Notes under the pieces: generated by a model
The model's input: the letters and a program-made list of their open reading frames with translations, nothing else
Told to the model about the DNA's origin: nothing
Databases searched by the model: none
In this document: in pieces, positions 56,851 through 64,000 of the stretch
How positions within the stretch are numbered: position 1 is the first letter of the stretch
Layout of the letters: each line of letters opens with the position of its first letter
Position numbers and translations under genes: made by a program
DNA from: Paralichthys olivaceus
Taxonomy: Eukaryota; Chordata; Actinopteri; Pleuronectiformes; Paralichthyidae
Reading direction: 5' to 3'
Length of the DNA: 64,000 bases
Assembly: GCF_024713975.1 (NCBI RefSeq)
Contig: NC_091096.1
Span: forward strand, 3,933,501-3,997,500

Positions 56851-59021
56851 TACAGCAACTTTAACAAGATGTGATCCGTGCTCATCTGCCAATTAGCATG
56901 AACGTAGCTGGTTAGCCATGACGGAATTTGACACCTCCGTTCTTAATCCCTGCCTGCTGTCGTGCGATTTGCTGAAGCGTTTGTCCAAGCGGCCGTCACT
57001 GGCCACATCACGATGCCCGACAATTCGGAAGACGTGAGCTACGGCGGCTCAGAGGCCTGGAACCAGCCCGATCAGGCAGCATGGACTGATGCCTGAAGTG
57101 CTGTTGCTATGGTTACCTGCAGTTTAATATACCTTGTGCACTGATTTAGAACGAGTTGGAAAATGTTGACAAGAAGGGAGACGTCGGACAGGAATCTGTA
57201 ATTACATTGCATCATTTTTTTTTGTTATAGTCGTCCACAGAAAAACATCGGAGGGGTCGAGGACAACAGAACAACAGCAGCTGCAGAATTTAAAATGTTA
57301 AAAATAAAAGAAATCACAAATGCATTAAGTCCTCGGCTCCATTCGGTGACTACAATGACTCTGACTTTGCTGCTGAGCTTTGTTTCGTGTTCAGATCTGT
57401 GCTCTGAAGACACATTTAAAAAGGCGAGGAGAAAGACTTGAACGCAAATTCAGCCGCCGTCAAATCGATGCCGCTGCTCCCCAGACGATCCACGAGATAC
57501 AAATCCATCCCTCCCCAGGACACACACATCGTCGCATTAGCCTCCGACCTCTGACCTGCGAGCATTATTGGTCCCACATGCTCCGGCTGTGTGGGACATT
57601 CGCTGCGTATTAAAGCGGTGAAATAGGAAAAGCAATGGCGTCTGTGGGCGAAGGAGAAGCAAGCGAGTGTTTCTTCTTCTCTCTGCGGACAACAGCTCAT
57701 CCATGTTAATCAGAGCTTTGGCCCCGTTGCCATTAATGACAAGTCAGGTGAGAGGGCATGTCAACAGCAGGCCCTTAACAGCCAGATGATATGACCCCTC
57801 TCCTCCATGCTGCTGTCTGTCAGTGCTCATCCCCCGACGCCACATATTGGAGTCATGATTATGAATTTATATGAGTGTTTACGGGTGGCGGTTTGCCCAA
57901 AAGCTTCTGTTGCCGGCGGAGAGTGTGTCGGTTCTCTTGTGGTAATTTGTAAATGAGTGGGAGCTGGTCGGAGGAGGATAAGAGGATTGAAGTGGGCGAT
58001 TAGAAGTTTTCCTTAAAAGTTGTGTGATTCTTGTTTTTGAGGAGATGGGAAAATGAGAGGTCACAAAGCATCTAATCATTCTGTTTAAATTTTGATTTAA
58101 CCAGTGCAGTGTCCATTTTAAATCTGCTCCGGAGCTCACTTTTACTCATAATTATTTAATCAGCGAGTTCTCCTCCAACACTTGTGTGCTGGACGTTGTG
58201 GGCAGAGATTAGTGCAGAGGGAAGTGAATTCATCCCTCCGGGTTTATCTGCAGTGAATAATTTTGCTTTATCATCGTACATATGTGTGTGGCTCATATAT
58301 AAGTTTGAATGATTTGCTGAACTGAAGGTTTCATACGTCGCAAGACGAATTTCAGACCAAGTTTCACAACTTTTCAAAATAAAAGCTGTAATTCAGCCCG
58401 ATAAAGAGGATTACAGTAACAGAATAAACGTGTCTGTGTCAGTTCAATGAGAAAAAAGAAGTTACAATATCTTTATATATTATTATATATGACTGTAAGG
58501 CGCTGTTAATATATTTAACACATCCTGAGTTTCATTTCAGTATTTGTAGCGGGAAGATCCAACACTAAATTTAAAGTGAGAAAAGGATGTTAAACGTTAT
58601 TGTGAGGGAGACCGAGCACTGAAACAGGCCATGTTGACGGGCGCCGTCTGATTTATTAAACAATAGAATACGACTGTTTCACTCCACAACAACCTGAAAG
58701 TTATTATCATCGTTCATCACTCACTCAGGCCGTCGAGTGGAGGATTTCATCTCAGTGTTCCGCTCTGATGTTGAAGTCGGGACAGATAATATCAGCTCCA
58801 CGTTGTCTAAGACCCCTTTCTTCTTTTTTGGCTCACTGTTATTTACTGCTCTGCCTGCGCCTCAAAACTACCACTTAACCCTCAGGGCTGCAGGCCAGAG
58901 AGCCGCTCCCACGCCCAGCGCTGTTCCACCCGTACGTGGATTAGAGAGTTAATGTTTTGAGTTATGGTTTCAATTTGACTCAATTGAGAAAATAAATTCT
59001 GATTCAATTCAACACTGAGAA

Positions 59022-59075
59022 ACACACACACACACACACAGACACACACACACACACAGACACACACGCGCGCGA
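59022..59075. repeat. (CA)n microsatellite
   Basis: CA array with GA interruptions, ending in CG-rich 'cgcgcgcg'. Confidence 0.95.
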
Positions 59076-61004
59076 CAGGTGACCTTGTTGTTTTTATTCT
59101 GTAAAATAGGAGATTTAACACATGTACTTAATTTATTCATTCATTTGTTTTCTGTATTTTCTCAAATTTAATCCGAACTTTCACTTGGACTCAAAGGACC
59201 GATATGACTTTGCTTCCAGTTTATAGAGAACGTGTTAAAACAAAACAACTACATGAGAAAACAAGAAAAAACAAAACCAAAGCATCAGCAGTCAAATCGA
59301 ATCAAATCATAAATCTATCAATATGATACATATTTGATTTGATTTTGTTCTCCAGCAGTCGTCTGAGTGTCCGTGTGGTTTAACAAAGTGACGCATACTT
59401 TATTTGTCGAAATGAACTGTTTTGGCACAGACTTGTGTTCCGCTGCGACAAAGCTCCAGAAACTAAAAGAACAATTGTAGCAGCAGCTGCCATTGGAATT
59501 CAAGCAACAACACACTGGACAGTTAGTCCTAAAGCTTCAGAGATGAATGGTTCTTTATTCCTATTCATCCCCAAACAATTCAGCAGCAAACGAGGTGCAC
59601 GCAGGCCGAGCAGAGAATATGGAAATTCAAAAGGTATGAGGACAGTTTTTTTTTTAATCCATCATCGCAAACACCCACAAGCTGGATGCAGAGAATATGT
59701 CACCATCGATCGACACATCTTTTCCCCGTCGTGGGCTTTCAGAGCATTTCAGTTCCCAAAGAATCCTGTTGTCATCCTGAGCCGAGCGATCGGCTCAATA
59801 CAGAATCTTTTGTGGATTCACATAATGTGTCTTGATTCGACCAATTATCACAGGGTGGAGGAGATGCCTGATCCACAGGACAGGAAGCCAGGGTGCCTGG
59901 AGGAGAGTTTCAGGAATCTCGATCCTTTTTTTTTGTTAAGGATCAAAATGTCTTTGGTTTCAAAGATAAAATATGTTGGACAGAAAAACCTTTCTGCAAA
60001 AAAAAAAAAAAAAAAAAGACAAAAACATGTCATCGCATCTCACAGATTCAAGGACAGAAAGTGACAAAGCACGAGGAAAAAGAATGTCGCTCTAACACCG
60101 ACCGTCAATCTGTCACAACCAACTGACGAGCAGAGATGCTTTCCTCCATCTCCATGACAACAACTCTCTCCCTCGTCTCCACCTCTGCTGCTGATACTTT
60201 CTCACTGGGGGTGTTCTTCCATTATACAGTTGGAAACCGTGGAGCTTAGTGCATCCTGCGAAGAGAGAAATGAGTGTTGCAGTAAGTGATTCTCTGAAAA
60301 ATAAAGGACACATCAGAGACTCTGGGCTTCAAGAACTCCTGCCAGCGCAGGTTTTACATCCAGAAATAAGTGCTCCAACACATGAGATTACATGACGCTA
60401 GATTGTCCTCTGAAATTCAGAAATCCATCCAAGAGAATCATTTTAATTTGGACCGACGAGTCAAATCGAAGGACGAGCCTTAGGGTCGCAAAAAAATAAG
60501 CCACAAATTGAAATTTCACTTTCACAAGACAGTTTTGCTTCACAAATAAGTTTTTTACTTGTCTCAAAATATCTTAAAATATTTCTTAGGCCTTAAAATC
60601 TCGTGAAATGTCTCCGAATCACGCCGAATGTTTCCAGCTCTTAAAATTTGAGTTCATTTGACTTTTATCAACTAAAGGTAAAGAAAGTCTCGCTCTTAAT
60701 GTTCTTGTGGAAAATAAATAATTTATCATGATGTAACAAACCAATATGGAACCAATACAACAAACTAGCTCTGTTCAGTTAAATCTTAATGTTTAATGTG
60801 AATAGATTTATTTGTATTTTAAGTCATTCTGGGATTTATTTTTCCAGCGTGGTTCATGTGATCTTGAACTTGTTGAAACTCTGTTCATTGTCGTCAACAG
60901 TCAAACTGAACTAGTTGTTTAATTGATTCATCGTTTGTGAGTTGAAGTGGAACTAGTTTATACTTGTGTTGTTTTAACACCAGCTGTATGTAAAGAGGCT
61001 CCTC

Positions 61005-61230
61005 CAAATCATCCTGATCGCCCCCTAGTGGCTGGCTCAGTCATGACCCCCACCTTATCCTTGTTAGTGCACGGGACATTCATTTATTTAGTCTCATTAA
61101 CTTCCTCAGAGATGGCTTCTGTCATTTTCATCTTTTTATGGCGCTGATGTTTATTCAAGTTCAGTTTTGATTAGTTTGATGAAGACGGCGAAATGTCACG
61201 ATTGACAGCTGACTTGTGATTGGTCGAGGG
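61005..61230. repeat. Fragment related to the WSB2 intron 6 fold-back element
   Basis: Contains 'cgccccctagtggctggct', the reverse complement of a block at about 23990, and 'gaaatgtcacgattgacagctga', matching about 24090-24115 in the forward direction. Confidence 0.5.
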
Positions 61231-62726
61231 TGTGTGTATCGGTGGGACCTAAATAACAACATCACTACACTAATTATCGATGGCTTCATATACAAACTGC
61301 ATGTAAGAATATAATTACCACGCAGCCTGTGTCAGTTTGCACCCGCACACTTCCCCCGAAAAGCGAATGTAAAGACCACGTGTCACAGTCCGCCCTCCTG
61401 TCAACTCGTCTGTCCCTGCTCCCTCGCTCCAAACCACTGGCTTCTCAGGTGGTCATCGCCTCCCTCTCACATCCCGTCGCTCTCACACACGTCTCTTTTT
61501 TCACTCCTTCTCTTTCACCTTGAGCGTCTCGCAGTTTCCTCTGCATCACGCTCAGCTTTCAATCCATCATCCAGGTGCACGATTTCCATCCCCGCAGAGA
61601 GCGCTGTGCCTCCCCTGCCCTCTCGCAGCGCACTGACGCCCACCCACATCACAGTGGGAGACGCTGACAGTTAAAGAGGAGAAAACAAGAGAGGGAAGGA
61701 GGCAGAGCAAGTTTTATTTATTTTTTACTCTTGAGTTATTATCATCCGAACGTCTCAACAGGTGATCCGCAGATGTCGTCATGATGAGACACGGAGCCAC
61801 GACCAGAACAAAGATCGTGGGTTGCGCGCACACACACACACCTACACACAGTGGGCTGCCCGACACACCCTCTCCTGTTCCACGACACATGTGTGTTAAC
61901 AAACATGTTATATTTAGAGGTGACGTCTGCAGAGGCAGCGCAGCGGCGTCTCACGGTTGCTTGGATGATCTGAGTAGTTCAGAGATTGAGACTCTTCCAG
62001 ATCCTCCCTCAGCTCAAACAAACTACATCTGGATTAAACAAGTAAACAAGTAAACAGGAGAGATGAGCTGAAATGTACAATGTCCTGTTGCTACCTGTTG
62101 TTCTCAGTTTCTCTGGTTACAGGCAGCCGATACAATCTAAACCCTCCTTCTTTACTGTCACTATATTTCTTTAAGGGAGCCGAGACAGTACTGCTGAAGT
62201 GTTGACGTTCTGACCCAAACATTAATTTAAAGATAATTGTGTACAACCATTATCCCAGTACAATCAGAGCCTGACAGGAATGGATCTTGGGGGCAGATGC
62301 AGACATTAGGGAGTCGATTAAAACCTCACGACAAAGAAACGTAATTGAGGCTTGATCATTTTCCAGTTTAATACGCCGATAGCCCTCAATAAAGTTGTTT
62401 TGAAAAATGAATTCAGTAATGAACGGGATTCGGCCTGAATGAAATGATTGTCTGTCACTAACCGGCCTGTCTTCAGTCCAAGCTCACATTAGATTCAAGA
62501 TCTTTGTTGTCATCAGGGACAATAAAACTTTAAGAGGATTCTATCCCGAGGATAATTCTACATATAAAAATACAATAAAAAAACAATAGCAGCTTCTGCA
62601 AATAACTATACACAGAAGGTGGAGGAAACCATATTTATAGTGCAAAAAACATATTAACAAAAAGTGCACAACAAGATGTATTTATTTTTTCAGTCCCTGA
62701 GGATGGAGTGTGCGTTAGTCACAGTC

Positions 62727-62730
<4 letters not shown>

Positions 62731-62787
<57 letters not shown>
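62731..62787. repeat. (GT)28 microsatellite
   Basis: Pure GT tract of 57 bases. Confidence 0.97.
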
Positions 62788-62788
<1 letters not shown>

Positions 62789-64000
62789 CAGTACTGTGTA
62801 TGACCGGAGTGTTCAGAGGGAAAGACGTCACAGCTGAAGCGGAGACGCCAGAAGTTAGCGAGCGAGACAATCAGGCGTCTGGTAGTTGAACATAAACATA
62901 AATAAATTAAACACCTTCATATCTTTTATATCTGCAAACTGTGAAAGGCTCGTATCGGGCGATTTATATCTATCGGCCAACTGATGAAAATACATGAGTT
63001 CGAAAATGTACAATAGCAATAAATTCCCTTTAGATGAAGTTTGAAGAAGGAGAATATTCAGCAGACTGCCGGCGATTTATTCAGCTGAAGACTGACGCCA
63101 CAGACTTCTGAAAGCAAGACAACTTGGTTTGGATGAAAGTGCTCAAAGGGCTGCCAGTAATTCTCTGTTGTAATCATTATTCCAGTCACCTTTATTTCAT
63201 TTCCCACCAACTTTATTAAAGCAGCAAAGAGCAGAGGCTGCCAGAGATATTATTCCACAGTTCCATTTGCATAAAAAGCAACAGGGTGCTTTTTTCTTGC
63301 CGCGTGGGTCTCGGCAGAGCTCCCTACGTATTTCTGTGGCAGAGAGTGGAGGTATAAGCAGATGGAATCCTGCAAAGTAATTTACTTTCTGTGATGGACA
63401 CAAGTGTTAATTAGACGGAGCTCGAATGTTTTGCAGTATCACAGCTTCACTGTTGAGATGTGCCACTTGAATAGTGAGCGACCGGGAGCTAGTTAAGAAG
63501 GAAGCGGTGCAATATTCATGCCTTTTTCAAAAATCCTCTTGATGTGTCGCAACGTAAAGGAAGTATGTCATTTGAAGGTTCGCTGGTCTCCTGCTTTCTG
63601 CTCCGTCCTTGATCAGAACTTTTACTTGAAGGTGTCGCTGTAATGAGCGTGTGGAGGGAGTGGGCGGAATGAACACACGTGTGTGTTTGCATGAATGTCA
63701 CATTTTTCCTTGCTTGAATGTTTTGAAATGACAACCACATATTAAAAACTGTAAACCTCTAGAAAGTTTGGGATGAAGATCGATCTCTCGTTACGGATTT
63801 TTACTTCTATCTATCCAATATCTACAAAGCTTATTGTGGGCGGGGCCTGGAGTCAATCCAAGCGAGCGAGGGAGCGTCAACATAAACAACCATTCACAAT
63901 TTGTTGACTCTGTAATCAACCGAACCTTAATTTGGAGATTTAGGAAAGTCGCTAAAAGAAAAACCGAGACCGGATTTGAACCGGGAAAGTTCTTACTGTG

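Noticed and set aside
59435..60064. 209-codon frame in KSR2 intron 4, longest frame in the window
   Set aside because: Ends in an A-run-encoded lysine tract, has no recognised domain and no promoter or splice context. A decayed transposon piece or chance is more likely, though it is worth a BLASTX.

Overview
This window is nuclear DNA from a ray-finned (teleost) fish. Coding sequence lies in short exons with GT-AG introns. There are many CA/TG and GA microsatellites, AATAAA poly(A) signals, fish-type dispersed repeats and an intronic eukaryotic tRNA gene. The proteins read as vertebrate orthologues, and their order and orientation (TAOK3, PEBP1, VSIG10, WSB2, RFC5, KSR2) match the block I know from human chromosome 12q24. 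I could not identify the species.

Layout: TAOK3 (+, last six coding exons, 757-6047, 3' UTR to about 7225) faces PEBP1 (-, complete, 9320-7916). Next come VSIG10 (+, complete, nine coding exons, 11197-17142) and WSB2 (+, complete, nine coding exons, 18920-25484), which carries a tRNA-Arg(ACG) gene in intron 4. WSB2 is tail-to-tail with RFC5 (-, complete, eleven coding exons, 29866-26434). RFC5 is head-to-head, about 1.6 kb between start codons, with KSR2 (+, 31427 onward). Only the first four coding exons of KSR2 are visible; its introns fill the second half of the window, and intron 4 runs off the right edge.

The genes are functionally mixed: a MAPK-pathway kinase (TAOK3), a Raf-binding protein (PEBP1/RKIP), a Raf-related scaffold (KSR2), an Ig-superfamily membrane protein (VSIG10), a SOCS-box WD-repeat protein (WSB2) and a replication clamp-loader subunit (RFC5). 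Three of the six touch Raf/MAPK signalling, but this is old vertebrate gene order and not an operon-like unit.

I see no new gene system. The most interesting features are structural: KSR2 coding exon 3 lies between complementary (TG)n and (CA)n tracts; a four-run G-quadruplex motif lies 29 bases before the KSR2 start codon; RFC5 exon 6 has both splice sites built from microsatellites; VSIG10 has a 13-nt microexon; WSB2 intron 4 holds a tandem duplication; and WSB2 intron 6 holds a fold-back element. KSR2 introns 3 and 4 contain several low-repeat stretches that look like conserved non-coding elements, though I could not test conservation.
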